A DNA stretch of 64,000 nucleotides, taken from assembly GCF_900116295.1 (NCBI RefSeq), contig NZ_FPAF01000003.1, forward strand, positions 124,001 to 188,000, in the 5' to 3' direction. The translations under genes and the position numbers were made by a program. This document shows, in pieces, positions 8,521 through 16,600 of the stretch. Every line of letters starts with the position of its first letter. Within the stretch, counting starts at the first letter, position 1. Under the pieces are notes generated by a model that was given only the letters and a program-made list of their open reading frames with translations, did no database searches and was not told the origin of the DNA. This stretch comes from Bacillus sp. 103mf. GTDB taxonomy: Bacteria; Bacillota; Bacilli; Bacillales; Bacillaceae_G.

Positions 8521-9717
8521 ATGATGAAAAAACTACTATTTGTTATTTTAGGTGTAATTGTGATTACAGTATTAGTCTATTTTTTCTTTTTCAGTAACTC
8601 AAATGTGGATTTGATATCTGAGGAAGATGTTCAAAAAAAAGATTTTTTGAAGGATAAACACGCTGTGATATACCTTTCTTCTACAGCTGATCAAGACATG
8701 GATGGTAAGGGTATTAGTTATGCAGTGTTTATTAATAAGAATGGGGAAGCAAGTGGTTATAAAATGAATGGTTTAGAGCTTGGTGGTATAGGAGTATCAG
8801 AAAATAAAAAAGAACTTCTATTAGAAAGTAAGGATAAGCTTAAAATTGTAGGGGAGAACTTTAAAGAGTTTAAGATGAAATACCAACATACAGGAGATTA
8901 CAGAGCATATTTAAAGAACAGCGACTTGTTTGTAAATATCTATAATTCTGGTAGTAATCCTGATACCGGAGGATATGATTCAAATGTTGTATATGGTAAT
9001 AAAAAGGGCATTCATAAAGGAAATATTCCACATTATCTTATGAGCTCTGGAGTGGATGAAGAAACTATTTTAGTCATAACTCAAGATATAGACAAAAAAG
9101 AATATAGTCTAAAAAAATTAGCATTTAATGATCTAAAGATGAAACTTGAAGATGTTACAGAAATTAGTTTAGATAAAATTATGTCATATTCTAGTTATTC
9201 TTCTATTTTAAGTGATTCAAATTATTACTATACGGTTTTAGTTGAAAATGATAATACGATTAAAGGAAAAGTTTATTTGTTGCGTATCGATAAAACGACA
9301 TTAAAACAAGAATTAATTTTGTTGTCTTCCGAAGAGAACACTACAGCTTCAATACCATTTACAAAACATAATTCCGCGTATTTACATAACAATGAACTCT
9401 ATTTTATAAATGGATTAGGTAACGTTATTACGTTTAATACACAGACAAATACAGTAAATACTAAATTTAAGATTGACTATCATGTAACAGATGGTGTTAG
9501 ATACAATGAGCAAACTTTCTTCAAGGGCGATCAATTATATGTCTTACGGTATGATGAAAATCGAAAAGATAAATATTATATAGAAATTTATTCTTTAAAA
9601 AATGGTAAGAAAATTAAAGAAAGTGAAGTTATAGGTATGGAAGAAATCATTAACTCTGTCCAGGGAGGGAAATCAATTCATGCTTATGATTTTAAAGTGT
9701 TAGGTTCAAAAAATTAA
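8521..9717 (+). CDS. Membrane-anchored extracytoplasmic protein of unknown function
   Basis: A 398-residue protein with an N-terminal transmembrane anchor (KKLLFVILGVIVITVLVYFFFF) and a long extracytoplasmic part without cysteines. The body has repeating strand-like stretches, e.g. HAVIYLSSTADQDMDG, YYYTVLVENDNTIKGKVYLLRI, SAYLHNNELYFINGLGNVITF and QTFFKGDQLYVLRYDENRKDKYYIEIYSL, suggesting a beta-propeller fold. I recognise no family. AAAGGAA precedes tandem ATGs at 8521/8524. It lies 60 bp after the YiiX-like hydrolase gene, so the two may work together at the envelope; that is inference. Confidence 0.75.
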   Translation: MMKKLLFVILGVIVITVLVYFFFFSNSNVDLISEEDVQKKDFLKDKHAVIYLSSTADQDMDGKGISYAVFINKNGEASGYKMNGLELGGIGVSENKKELLLESKDKLKIVGENFKEFKMKYQHTGDYRAYLKNSDLFVNIYNSGSNPDTGGYDSNVVYGNKKGIHKGNIPHYLMSSGVDEETILVITQDIDKKEYSLKKLAFNDLKMKLEDVTEISLDKIMSYSSYSSILSDSNYYYTVLVENDNTIKGKVYLLRIDKTTLKQELILLSSEENTTASIPFTKHNSAYLHNNELYFINGLGNVITFNTQTNTVNTKFKIDYHVTDGVRYNEQTFFKGDQLYVLRYDENRKDKYYIEIYSLKNGKKIKESEVIGMEEIINSVQGGKSIHAYDFKVLGSKN

Positions 9718-9774
9718 ATAAGTGATCTAATATAAACTTCTGGATTTGAGTCAATATTTTGGACACAAGAAAAT

Positions 9775-10150
9775 TAAGTCTATGCTACTTTTTTAGCTAG
9801 ATCTTCTATTGCTTGGGGAGTTTTATAACCAATACTACTATGAATTCTCTTGCGGTTATACCATCCCTCAATGTATTGAAATAGTGCTACGTTTGCTTGT
9901 TCAAATGTGGCATATTTTGTACGATATACTTTTCTTTCTTTAAATTTGCATGAAATGATTCGGTACAAGCGTTATCATACGGGCAGCCTTTCTTACTGAA
10001 AGAGGGCTTTATTTTATAATTCGTAAGTATGGTTTGAAATTCTTGACTTGTATATTGGGTGCCTAAGTCGGTATGTAGAATAAGGCCTTCTGATGGCGTT
10101 TGAGTATAGTGAGCGCTTTCTAACGCTTTTATCACAAGGTTCTGGCGGGA
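9775..10150 (-). pseudogene. IS3-family (IS150 group) transposase remnant
   Basis: On the minus strand one frame reads LHTDLGTQYTSQEF and FSKKGCPYDNACTESFHANLKKE, the second Asp and final Glu regions of the IS3 DDE integrase core. The frame then shifts near 9950, and a second frame (YATFEQANVALFQYIEGWYN, RIHSSIGYKTPQAIE) supplies the C-terminus. The N-terminal two thirds, orfA and the left end are missing. Upstream of codon one the reading passes into unrelated sequence. TCAATATTTTGGACAC at 9751-9766 is probably the surviving IS end. It is non-functional. Confidence 0.88.
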
Positions 10151-10182
10151 CCCCATAATGAAAGAAGAGAATAGTAATATAG

Positions 10183-10222
10183 AAGAAACCACATGGAAAT
10201 TTTTCATGCGGTTTCTTTTTTA
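10183..10222 (+). terminator. Rho-independent terminator-like hairpin
   Basis: AGAAACCACATG and CATGCGGTTTCTTTTTT pair imperfectly with a T run on the plus strand. No intact gene precedes it; it is probably left from the DNA disrupted by the IS3 element. Confidence 0.6.
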
Positions 10223-10279
10223 TAATTAGTAGTAACTTTCAATCATGAATTATATAAATCTATTTTAATTTTTTAACAT

Positions 10280-10523
10280 CTTTGTCTAGCTCTGTCTCCT
10301 AAGCCCTCATGTCTAAGAACCTTCCACACGAGAAGGTAAAAACACCTTCTGTGTGAAAGAACCTTAGCCAGCGGGCCTAAACGGTCGGCTCCGCTTTTCT
10401 TTATAATCCAGCTCCAGCGGCTAGAACAGTCGGTGGCTTTCGCGTCTTCCGCCGAGGCAAAAAGCGCCTCTATGTCAGAAGCTCCATCCCCCTCTTGTTC
10501 TGAGCGAGCCACTTCCGCTTTTC
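10280..10523. repeat. GC-rich repeat block, two related units (second shared with 44638-44758)
   Basis: Unlike its AT-rich surroundings, this block is GC-rich. Unit 1 runs from 10280 to about 10405 and ends CTCCGCTTTTCTTTATA. Unit 2 (10408-10523) reads CCAGCTCCAGCGGCTAGAA ... GAGGCAAAAAGCGCCTCT ... TTCTGAGCGAGCCACTTCCGC and closes with the same CCGCTTTTCTTTATA. Unit 2 is clearly the same sequence as 44638-44758. Internal short hairpins (GAGGC...GCCTC, AAGGT...ACCTT) are visible. ORFs across it are not coding: they occur on both strands with no ribosome sites. A bcr1-like copy abuts it directly. Confidence 0.8.
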
Positions 10524-10672
10524 TTTATAAGTCGCTGCCGTGCAGAATAAAACATGATAGCTACTTGCTTTCTCCCTTTGTTTTAAAGGCAGGGAAAGAC
10601 CCTGACCGCTTCTATGCACAGCCAGATGCTCTGGTCCCATCATTAAAAAAGGGGTTTTATGTCAGTTTTTCA
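10524..10672 (-). repeat. bcr1-like interspersed repeat, copy B
   Basis: Minus-strand copy: ATAAGTCGCTGCCGTGCAGAATAAAACATG, CTCCCTTTGTTTTAAA, CCCTGACCGCTTCTATGCACAGCCAGATGCTCT and GGGGTTTTATGTCA occur in the same order as in the other copies. It directly joins the GC-rich block to its left, giving a composite repeat of ~390 bp between the IS3 remnant and the HD hydrolase gene. Confidence 0.8.
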
Positions 10673-10688
10673 AATTGTATTTAGAATA

Positions 10689-11291
10689 TTACTGCTTACA
10701 AGCCTCAACATCGATCCCAGCAGCAATTAATTTTTTTTCTCCTTCTTTTTCAATAATCTTTTGTAACTTTGATAAGAATGAATCAAAATCTGTATGCTGT
10801 GCAACTTGGAATGTCATTTTATGTTCAATAGGAATCCACGTATCGATGTCTGCTTCATTATGTTGAATTTTTACTTCTAGCTTATCTAAAGCATTTGCTA
10901 CTTTTGCTTCATACGTTTCTTTTTCTTCAAACTCCATCCATAGTTCATATAATTCTTCCCCAAGTGGCCCTGACAGTGTATGTTTAATATTTAGAATCGC
11001 TTGTTGTTCGTTTTCTTGTTTTTTTCGTTGTAATTCTTCACTATTCATCGTATCGAATGCAGGGATATCACCAGCTTCAGCTTCGACTAAATCGTGGATA
11101 ATTACCATCTTAAGTAACTTTTCGATATTCACTTTTTTATCTAAATAAGGATGAACGAGGATAGCCATGAGTGACATACGCCATGTATGCTCTGCTACAC
11201 TCTCTTGACGGCCGTTAGAAAGCCAACTGTGCCGCATTTCATATTTTAGTTTTTCTGCTAGTGCAATAACTTTTAAAATATTATATTCCAT
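10689..11291 (-). CDS. HD-domain phosphohydrolase (YfbR/HDDC2-like 5'-deoxynucleotidase)
   Basis: A 200-residue cytoplasmic enzyme with HD metal-site motifs in order: SVAEHTWRMS (first His), MVIIHDLVEAEAGDI (HD pair) and NALDKLEVKIQHNE (distal Asp). This spacing and the WxSxxxRQESVAEHTWR opening match the YfbR/HDDC2 group, which removes 5' phosphate from deoxynucleoside monophosphates. ATG at 11291 is preceded on its strand by GGAGGGGA. It is monocistronic and divergent from the methyltransferase-like gene. Its exact nucleotide preference cannot be told from sequence. Confidence 0.85.
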   Translation of the reverse strand: MEYNILKVIALAEKLKYEMRHSWLSNGRQESVAEHTWRMSLMAILVHPYLDKKVNIEKLLKMVIIHDLVEAEAGDIPAFDTMNSEELQRKKQENEQQAILNIKHTLSGPLGEELYELWMEFEEKETYEAKVANALDKLEVKIQHNEADIDTWIPIEHKMTFQVAQHTDFDSFLSKLQKIIEKEGEKKLIAAGIDVEACKQ

Positions 11292-11436
11292 ATAAATTCC
11301 CCTCCATATATTTTAATCTTAATACGAAAGTAGAATGTGTCAAATTTATATTAAATAATTTCAGGGGTTATTTGGAATTGAATGTAATAGTATGAGTTTT
11401 TTTGTATGTTAAAATAAGGAAGGGGGAGTGAAGAAA

Positions 11437-12123
11437 ATGAAATTAGATATTGAAAGAGTTGTATTTATTGGCCGTACGTTTGAAGAGTATTGTGATATGT
11501 TCCAATTATGTGATGAGGACATACAAAATAAGAAAATACTAGATTGCCCAGCTGGTGCTTGTTCATTTACTGCAGTCGCAAATACAAAGGGCGGAGATGT
11601 AACAGCTTGTGATGTTGTATATCAATTTGATGGGGAAGCTTTATATGAAAAAGGATTACAAGATGTAATACATACGATGGAACATATGGAAAAAGCAAAA
11701 GCCAATTACATATGGAATTATTTTTCTAGTGTAGAAGATTTACGGAAGCACCGTTTAGAAGCACTTCAAGTTTGCGGAGCGGACATGAAACATAATCAAG
11801 AGAAGTATGTGTATGCTACGTTACCTAATTTGCCTTTTCAAGATGAAGAATTTGATATGGTTTTATCAGCACATTTTCTATTTATGTATGGTGATCGCTT
11901 CGATTATAAGTTCCATGTTGATACGATTACAGAATTGCTCCGCGTTGCGAAACAAGAAATTAGAATTTTCCCATGTATCGATTTAAAGGGTGAACGATAT
12001 GAATTTTTAGACGAGCTCATAGAAAATTTACGAAACAAAGGGTGTGAAGTAGCAGAAGTACAGGTCCCATATGAGTTTCAAAAGAATGGGAATATGATGC
12101 TGCAAATTAAGAAGGGCTGTTAG
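11437..12123 (+). CDS. SAM-dependent methyltransferase-like protein
   Basis: A ~229-residue class I methyltransferase fold: ILDCPAGACSFTAVANTKGGDVTACD gives motif I and the acidic end of strand 2 (normal glycine-rich DxGxGxG is partly replaced: DCPAGACS). LPFQDEEFDMVLSAHFLF gives motif IV with its usual aspartate, and later strands follow. The C-terminal part is hydrophilic. ATG 11437 is preferred because AGGGGGAG lies at proper distance; GTG 11428 overlaps the ribosome site. The substrate is unknown. Terminator-like hairpin follows at 12184. Confidence 0.75.
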   Translation: MKLDIERVVFIGRTFEEYCDMFQLCDEDIQNKKILDCPAGACSFTAVANTKGGDVTACDVVYQFDGEALYEKGLQDVIHTMEHMEKAKANYIWNYFSSVEDLRKHRLEALQVCGADMKHNQEKYVYATLPNLPFQDEEFDMVLSAHFLFMYGDRFDYKFHVDTITELLRVAKQEIRIFPCIDLKGERYEFLDELIENLRNKGCEVAEVQVPYEFQKNGNMMLQIKKGC

Positions 12124-12183
12124 TGGAATAGTAAAAAAGTACCTGCTTTAAGTAAGTAACGGAATATTAATATACAGAAATCA

Positions 12184-12232
12184 AAAAGAAGATAATTTCC
12201 TATATAGCTAGAAAGTTATCTTCTTTTTTTCT
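12184..12232 (+). terminator. Terminator after the methyltransferase-like gene
   Basis: AAGAAGATAATTT and AAAGTTATCTTCTTTTTTT pair around a ~17-nt loop containing TATAGCTA, then run into T. Confidence 0.8.
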
Positions 12233-12310
12233 TTTAAGGTTATTTTTTTATTGGTTGAAAATTCGGAATATTATTGATTTGGTAAGGGTATGACAGAAGG
12301 AGTGTACCTA

Positions 12311-12430
12311 TGCATAGAAGCGACTTATATGTTGGAAATCAAAATGGATCAGCAGTATCAGGAATTTATAGAAATGAAGGAATCAGGGGCTGTGAAAACA
12401 TATGATTCAGCTTTAGTTCACCTTATATAA
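12311..12430 (+). other. bcr1-like fragment and a 33-codon ORF of doubtful status
   Basis: The stretch 12124-12450 has no clear gene. 12311-12355 repeats the 3' end of the bcr1-like element (CATAGAAGCGACTTATATGTTGGAAATCAAAATGGAT). Overlapping it, ATG 12329 opens 33 codons ending at 12430 (MDQQYQEFIEMKESGAVKTY near the middle). It lacks a ribosome site at either ATG and begins inside repeat DNA, so it is probably a remnant of a longer gene. Confidence 0.4.
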
Positions 12431-12450
12431 GGGTAAAGGAGGAATGTGGA

Positions 12451-13170
12451 GTGGAACGAGCAACAGTGATACAGTCGCAAGATAACACGTTCATGCAAGG
12501 CGTGAAAGACTGTTTGCCGACAGTTCTTGGTTATTTAAGTATCGGAGTAGCATCAGGTGTTATTGAAAAAACAGCTGGATTTTCATTAACAGAAATTGCG
12601 CTTATTTCGTTGCTGATTTATGCAGGTTCAGCGCAGTTTATTATGGCTGGAATGTTTGTAGCAGGTGCACCAGCTTCTACTATTATTTTTACAGTTTTTT
12701 TTGTGAATTTAAGACATTTTTTAATGAGCGCAGCATTAGCTCCCTATTTAAAAAAAGTATCGGTTTGGAAAAACATAGTGATCGGTTCGCAACTTACAGA
12801 TGAAACATTTGGTGTTGCAGCCCAGCATGTAACAGGAAAACAATATGTAAGTGAAAAATGGATGCTCGGTTTAAATATGACAGGTTATATAAATTGGGTA
12901 GCAGCAAATATCATTGGTGGTATTTTGGGAGACTGGATACGAGATCCGCATACATACGGGATGGATTATGCAATTCCAGCGATGTTCATCGGCTTGTTTG
13001 TTTTACAATTTGTGAGCAGTCGTCCGGAGCTATTTGTTCATCTTTGCGTTGCAATTGTATCAATGATCATTGCATATGGTGCTCATTTCTTTGTATCAAA
13101 TAGCGTAGCTGTTATTATTGCCACACTTGCAGCAGCGACAATTGGGATGGTGATTGAAAAATGGAAGTAA
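12451..13170 (+). CDS. azlC: AzlC family branched-chain amino acid exporter, large subunit
   Basis: A 239-residue membrane protein with the AzlC signature: GYLSIGVASGVIEKTAGFSL, IYAGSAQFIMAGMF and FFVNLRHFLMSAALAPYL. With AzlD it forms an inner-membrane exporter for branched-chain amino acids or analogues (azaleucine resistance in B. subtilis). Translation starts at GTG 12451, after AAAGGAGGA. Its end overlaps azlD by 10 bp, so the two are coupled. No regulator gene adjoins it. Confidence 0.93.
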   Translation: MERATVIQSQDNTFMQGVKDCLPTVLGYLSIGVASGVIEKTAGFSLTEIALISLLIYAGSAQFIMAGMFVAGAPASTIIFTVFFVNLRHFLMSAALAPYLKKVSVWKNIVIGSQLTDETFGVAAQHVTGKQYVSEKWMLGLNMTGYINWVAANIIGGILGDWIRDPHTYGMDYAIPAMFIGLFVLQFVSSRPELFVHLCVAIVSMIIAYGAHFFVSNSVAVIIATLAAATIGMVIEKWK

Positions 13171-13478
13171 GATGGGGTTTGTTACTTGTTGTGCTCGGGT
13201 CCGCAATTGTCACATTTCTTCCGAGAGTCGTACCACTACTTGTATTAAGTAAAGTAGAAATTCCAGAATGGGGATTGAAATGGCTGAGTCATATTCCAAT
13301 TGCAATATTAGCAGCATTGTTAGCACAAACGTTATTTATGCATGAAACAGTGAAAGTAGATTATTTAGTAGCTGCTATTCCAACGTTCTTTGTTGCGATT
13401 TTCACACGGAGTTTGCTTGGGGCTGTATTAACAGGAGTCATTGTGGTGTTTTTGTTACGTTTATTTTTTTCGGTTTAA
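13161..13478 (+). CDS. azlD: AzlD family branched-chain amino acid exporter, small subunit
   Basis: A 105-residue protein of four hydrophobic helices with the AzlD opening (LGSAIVTFLPRVVPLLVLSKVEIPEW) and LSHIPIAILAALLAQ. It is the obligate partner of AzlC. The ATG at 13161 lies within the last codons of azlC. The usual length for the family is ~100-110 residues, so it is complete. A strong terminator follows. Confidence 0.93.
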   Translation: MEVRWGLLLVVLGSAIVTFLPRVVPLLVLSKVEIPEWGLKWLSHIPIAILAALLAQTLFMHETVKVDYLVAAIPTFFVAIFTRSLLGAVLTGVIVVFLLRLFFSV

Positions 13479-13520
13479 TAAAGAAAATTTTCTTTGAAAG
13501 AAGTTTCAGTTTTTAGGATA

Positions 13521-13568
13521 AAGCGGTCATTCATCTCCACATTTCAATGGGGAGATGAATGACTGCCT
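13521..13568 (+). terminator. Terminator after azlCD
   Basis: AAGCGGTCATTCATCTCC and GGAGATGAATGACTGCCTT form a long stem with one mismatch, followed by TCTTTGTGTT. The symmetry would also stop minus-strand transcripts. Confidence 0.85.
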
Positions 13569-13653
13569 TCTTTGTGTTATCTACACACTATATGTACTAT
13601 ACTTGATGATTTGAATTATTGATAATATTTAGAAATTATTTTATGCTATATGT

Positions 13654-14070
13654 ATGGAAAATAAGTCAAATCTTAAACATGCGAGAACTTGTGTTTATAA
13701 CGTTAACTATCATATCGTTTGGTCGGTCAAATATCGAAGAAAGCTGCTAACAGGAAAAATTGAACAGTATCTGAAGGAGCTTTTTCAGGAATTTGTCAAT
13801 GAAAAAGGGTTTGAAGTCGTCATGATGGAGGTTGGCGAACAAGACCATGTTCATGTATTTGCTTCAGCCCATCCTAAAGTGGCTCCCTCTTATATTGTTA
13901 AAATGTTAAAAGGAATCTCAGGGCGAAAATTGTTTTTGGAATTCCCTAAAGTTAAAGGGGAATCATGGAAATTGAATTTATAGAATCGTAGGTTCTATAT
14001 TGAAACGGTTGGTTCTATAAACGAAGAAGCGATTAAAAAGTATATTGCAAAACAATCGAAAGGTGGGTGA
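13654..14070 (+). pseudogene. tnpA: IS200/IS605 family transposase TnpA, interrupted by an in-frame TAG
   Basis: This is a Y1 HUH transposase: YNVNYHIVWSVKYRRKLL near the start, the HUH pair within EQDHVHVFASAHP (HVH), and GISGRKLFLEF. The frame stops with TAG at 13981-13983 after residue 109. It stays in the same frame afterwards, reading NRRFYIETVGSINEEAIKKYIAKQSKGG to a second stop at 14068-14070, the normal family C-terminus. The expected catalytic tyrosine region (FYIETVG) therefore lies beyond the stop. The gene is inactive unless TAG is read through, or unless this is a sequencing error. Confidence 0.88.
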
Positions 14071-15341
14071 GTCATGTGATTCGTGCATCTTATTTTATAT
14101 TCAAGCCGAATAACGAAGTAGATCGGATTTTAATTCAGTTGGGGTATGCAGCAAGAAAGTTATGGAATGTCGCAAACTATGAAAAAATGAACTGGAATAA
14201 GGAGTCTAATGCTCCTTTTCCTGATTGGTATGATCAGAAAAAGAGACTAAAAAAACATTTTTGGTACAAAAATTTGCCCTCGCAGTCAGCACAGGAAGTT
14301 TTAAAAGTTCTTCAAGAAGCGTGGGTATCGTTTTTTGAATTAAAAAAGTCAGGAGGGATTGAAAGCCCAAAGCCTCCACGCTTTAAGCAAAAAAACGTGA
14401 ATGTCAAGTTTTTGAATAATGGGTTTTGTCTAGATGGGAAAAATCTTCGGCTCTCGATCCCAGCACAACAAAAGGCTTATTTAAAAGAAAAGTATAACAT
14501 TAAAAAGAAGTTTATCTATATTCCCGTTCCTACTCATATCAAACTAGGTGTTATTAAAACCGTGGAAGTGAAGCTCATATCTGATGGAGAGTACAAGATT
14601 ATACTAGCTCAAGAATATCCAAATTGTTCGGTTTACGAAAAAAGTGATAAATGTATGGCGATAGATATCGGGGTCGCGAATGCCCTTACTTGTTATGATT
14701 ATCGAGGACATTCACACATCATTTCTGGTCGCCAATGGCTGTCTGTTGAACGGTATTTTCATAAGAAAATAGCTCATTATCAAGCTATTTCAGACGCTCA
14801 ACAATCAGTTAAAGGAATCGAATATCCGAAAAAATCTAAGAGAGTCCTTCAGTTATATAAGAAAAAGAGAGCTCAGACGTTTCATATCTTGCATTGTATG
14901 ACAAAGAGAGTAGTTGACATAGCAGTACAACAAGGAGTCGAGACCATTGTGATCGGCGATATTTCAGGGATTCGCGAAAAAGCTAACTTAGGGAAGAAGA
15001 ACAATCAAAAATTTCATGCTCTTCCATTTTTGAAAATGGTTCAAATGATTACTTATAAAGCAGAAGAAAAAGGAATAGCTGTTCAAATAATCAAAGAAGA
15101 TTATACTTCTCAGGTTTGCTCAATCTGTAAACCCATTCCTTCAAAGGAACATGCAAAAAAAGGTAATCGTAGACATAGAGGTCTTTATGTTTGCGAAGAA
15201 TGTAAAACGGTTATCAATGCAGATGTAAATGGAGCCATTAACATCTGTAAAAGGTATCTGAAAGAGCTAAATGTTCAATCAGTAGTGGTGTTGGACACGC
15301 CAAATGTGTATACGTTTAACGGACAACAGTTCGTGGCGTAG
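14067..15341 (+). CDS. tnpB: TnpB, RNA-guided endonuclease of an IS200/IS605 element
   Basis: A full-length 424-residue TnpB. RuvC motifs are split in the usual way: D200 in MAIDIGVANAL, D298 in VIGDISGIR (an aspartate where many relatives have glutamate) and D386 in NADVNGAINI. Between them lies a zinc ribbon (CSIC at 351-354, CEEC at 376-379). The N-terminal part (YAARKLWN, QSAQEVLKVLQEAW) matches the recognition and wedge region. GTG 14067 overlaps the tnpA stop. TnpB proteins cleave DNA guided by an omega RNA made from the element's 3' end and preserve the transposon. All residues look intact, unlike its TnpA partner. Confidence 0.92.
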   Translation: MSHVIRASYFIFKPNNEVDRILIQLGYAARKLWNVANYEKMNWNKESNAPFPDWYDQKKRLKKHFWYKNLPSQSAQEVLKVLQEAWVSFFELKKSGGIESPKPPRFKQKNVNVKFLNNGFCLDGKNLRLSIPAQQKAYLKEKYNIKKKFIYIPVPTHIKLGVIKTVEVKLISDGEYKIILAQEYPNCSVYEKSDKCMAIDIGVANALTCYDYRGHSHIISGRQWLSVERYFHKKIAHYQAISDAQQSVKGIEYPKKSKRVLQLYKKKRAQTFHILHCMTKRVVDIAVQQGVETIVIGDISGIREKANLGKKNNQKFHALPFLKMVQMITYKAEEKGIAVQIIKEDYTSQVCSICKPIPSKEHAKKGNRRHRGLYVCEECKTVINADVNGAINICKRYLKELNVQSVVVLDTPNVYTFNGQQFVA

Positions 15342-15441
15342 AACTTGAAGTTCACCATTTTAATGGCGATGTAGTTCACAAAGAGGAGTATTTCATATTA
15401 TATCGAACTTTGTAGTATAACGATTACTAAGGGAGGATGCC

Positions 15442-15654
15442 ATGCTTATTTTAGCAAGCGGAGTTGTTATGTTTATGCTTTTTCTCTGTGTTGTAATAGG
15501 ATTTACTGTATATAAAATGCGTGTTCAAAAAGTGACACCTCAAATTTACTACACGCCATTTGATTCCATTAGCGCACAATCGCGTGTGGAGTTTCATAAA
15601 GAGCAGGAAGATAGGGAAGAACGCACGGATGAAGGGGAAGATAACGATAGATAA
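15442..15654 (+). CDS. Small single-pass membrane protein (DUF3951-like)
   Basis: A 70-residue protein with one N-terminal transmembrane helix (LILASGVVMFMLFLCVVIGFTVY) and an acidic tail rich in E, D and R. The middle (YYTPFDSISAQSRVEFHKE) is the part I associate with DUF3951 of the cereus group. AGGGAGGATGCC supplies a strong ribosome site before ATG 15442. Function unknown. Confidence 0.75.
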   Translation: MLILASGVVMFMLFLCVVIGFTVYKMRVQKVTPQIYYTPFDSISAQSRVEFHKEQEDREERTDEGEDNDR

Positions 15655-15681
15655 AAACTATTTTATGTTGAAAGGGCAAAA

Positions 15682-15975
15682 ATGAAAAAGTTTAAAATAA
15701 TTTGTATTACTAGTGTTGTAACAATTTTGATTCTGCTTGGAATCTCTGTTTTTTCACCCTACAATGTTTTAAATCGTGTTCATGCAGAAGGGATTTTGCA
15801 AGAAAAAGAATTAAAAGATGAATTTGAAAGTAAAAACGTAAAGAGCGTTATATATAAAGGTGATCATACTTATGTTGTTAAAACGGATACGAAGGAATAT
15901 GTTGTAATTCAAGAATACTACACATTTATGAACTATAAATGGAAGGTATATGAACTTCAAAAAACGTGGGGTTAA
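15682..15975 (+). CDS. Small exported or membrane-anchored hypothetical protein
   Basis: A 97-residue protein with an N-terminal hydrophobic helix (IICITSVVTILILLGISVF) and a small outside domain with alternating strands (VKSVIYKGDHTYVVKTDTKEYVVIQEYY), similar in size to YpmB-like beta domains. AAAGGG precedes ATG 15682. It is 27 bp after the DUF3951-like gene, so the two are probably co-transcribed. No family recognised. Confidence 0.65.
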   Translation: MKKFKIICITSVVTILILLGISVFSPYNVLNRVHAEGILQEKELKDEFESKNVKSVIYKGDHTYVVKTDTKEYVVIQEYYTFMNYKWKVYELQKTWG

Positions 15976-15978
15976 AAT

Positions 15979-16020
15979 AAACATAACAGAGGAGTAGGTG
16001 CTACTTCTCTGTTATGTTTT
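15979..16020. terminator. Bidirectional terminator
   Basis: AACATAACAGAG-AGTAG and CTACT-CTCTGTTATGTTTT form a near-perfect hairpin between convergent genes. It overlaps the last codons of the minus-strand hydrolase gene. Confidence 0.88.
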
Positions 16021-16597
16021 GAAGAAAAGAACGTATCATCTCATACCCTTGATTCGCAGCTTCCTGGTTGTATGCTGAAGAAAATGGATCAAGAAATCCA
16101 TGCTCTCCGTTAAACTGTTTTATATTTAGAAGGGGATGGCCTTTACTTTGTAAACTCTCAATCAAAGTAGAAACTGAAAAACTAGTTTCGTTTGTTGGGA
16201 ATAATAAAAGCGCCTTGCATTTCGGTACAATATTTGTGTAATCACGAATGCGTGAACCATAGCAACCAATAACAAAATCAATTCTAGAATCTTCACTACA
16301 TAACCAAGCAATTGTTGCGCCAACGCTAAATCCGAGAACTCCTACATACGTATAGTTATTTCGTAGTTCAGCGAGCATATCTTCAATTTGTTGTTTTCCC
16401 TGTTGAAATCCAACGTTCTTCATAAAATGTAAATATGCCTCTGATTCCTTGTCGTAATGAAAGGGAGAGGAGCGCTGTAATAAATTCGGACAAATAACGT
16501 CTATAGTCGCAGAGGAAAGTGTATGAATGACATGTTCCATATGTTGATTGATTCCATATATTTCATGTAGAAGAAGAAGAGCAGTTTTCTGTTTCAT
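16001..16597 (-). CDS. Dienelactone hydrolase-family alpha/beta hydrolase
   Basis: A 198-residue cytoplasmic hydrolase. KTALLLLHEIYGINQHMEHV gives the DLH-family oxyanion opening, GVLGFSVGATIAW the nucleophile elbow (serine where classic dienelactone hydrolases have cysteine) and FNGEHGFLDPFSSAY the catalytic histidine. The 198-residue length is a little short for DLH proteins. The gene starts 4 bp downstream of the monooxygenase stop, so the two form an operon likely used against quinone or aromatic electrophiles; substrate unproven. Confidence 0.85.
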   Translation of the reverse strand: MKQKTALLLLHEIYGINQHMEHVIHTLSSATIDVICPNLLQRSSPFHYDKESEAYLHFMKNVGFQQGKQQIEDMLAELRNNYTYVGVLGFSVGATIAWLCSEDSRIDFVIGCYGSRIRDYTNIVPKCKALLLFPTNETSFSVSTLIESLQSKGHPLLNIKQFNGEHGFLDPFSSAYNQEAANQGYEMIRSFLQNITEK

Positions 16598-16600
16598 AGG

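Larger units (their letters stand above)
13600..15380 (+). mobile_element. IS200/IS605-family insertion sequence
   Basis: It comprises tnpA, tnpB and a right end with the subterminal hairpin CCATTTTAATGG at 15355-15366, followed by GATGTAGTTCAC to about 15379. The right-end text (GAACTTGAAGTTCACC...) and the 3' end of tnpB are where the omega RNA is normally encoded. There are no terminal inverted repeats, as expected. The left boundary is not certain; it should lie between 13570 and 13654. It sits between azlD and a DUF3951-type gene, disrupting neither. Confidence 0.75.

Noticed and set aside
10273-10684. ORFs of 79 and 83 codons on opposite strands
   Set aside because: They run through GC-rich and bcr1-like repeat DNA, have no ribosome site and overlap each other.
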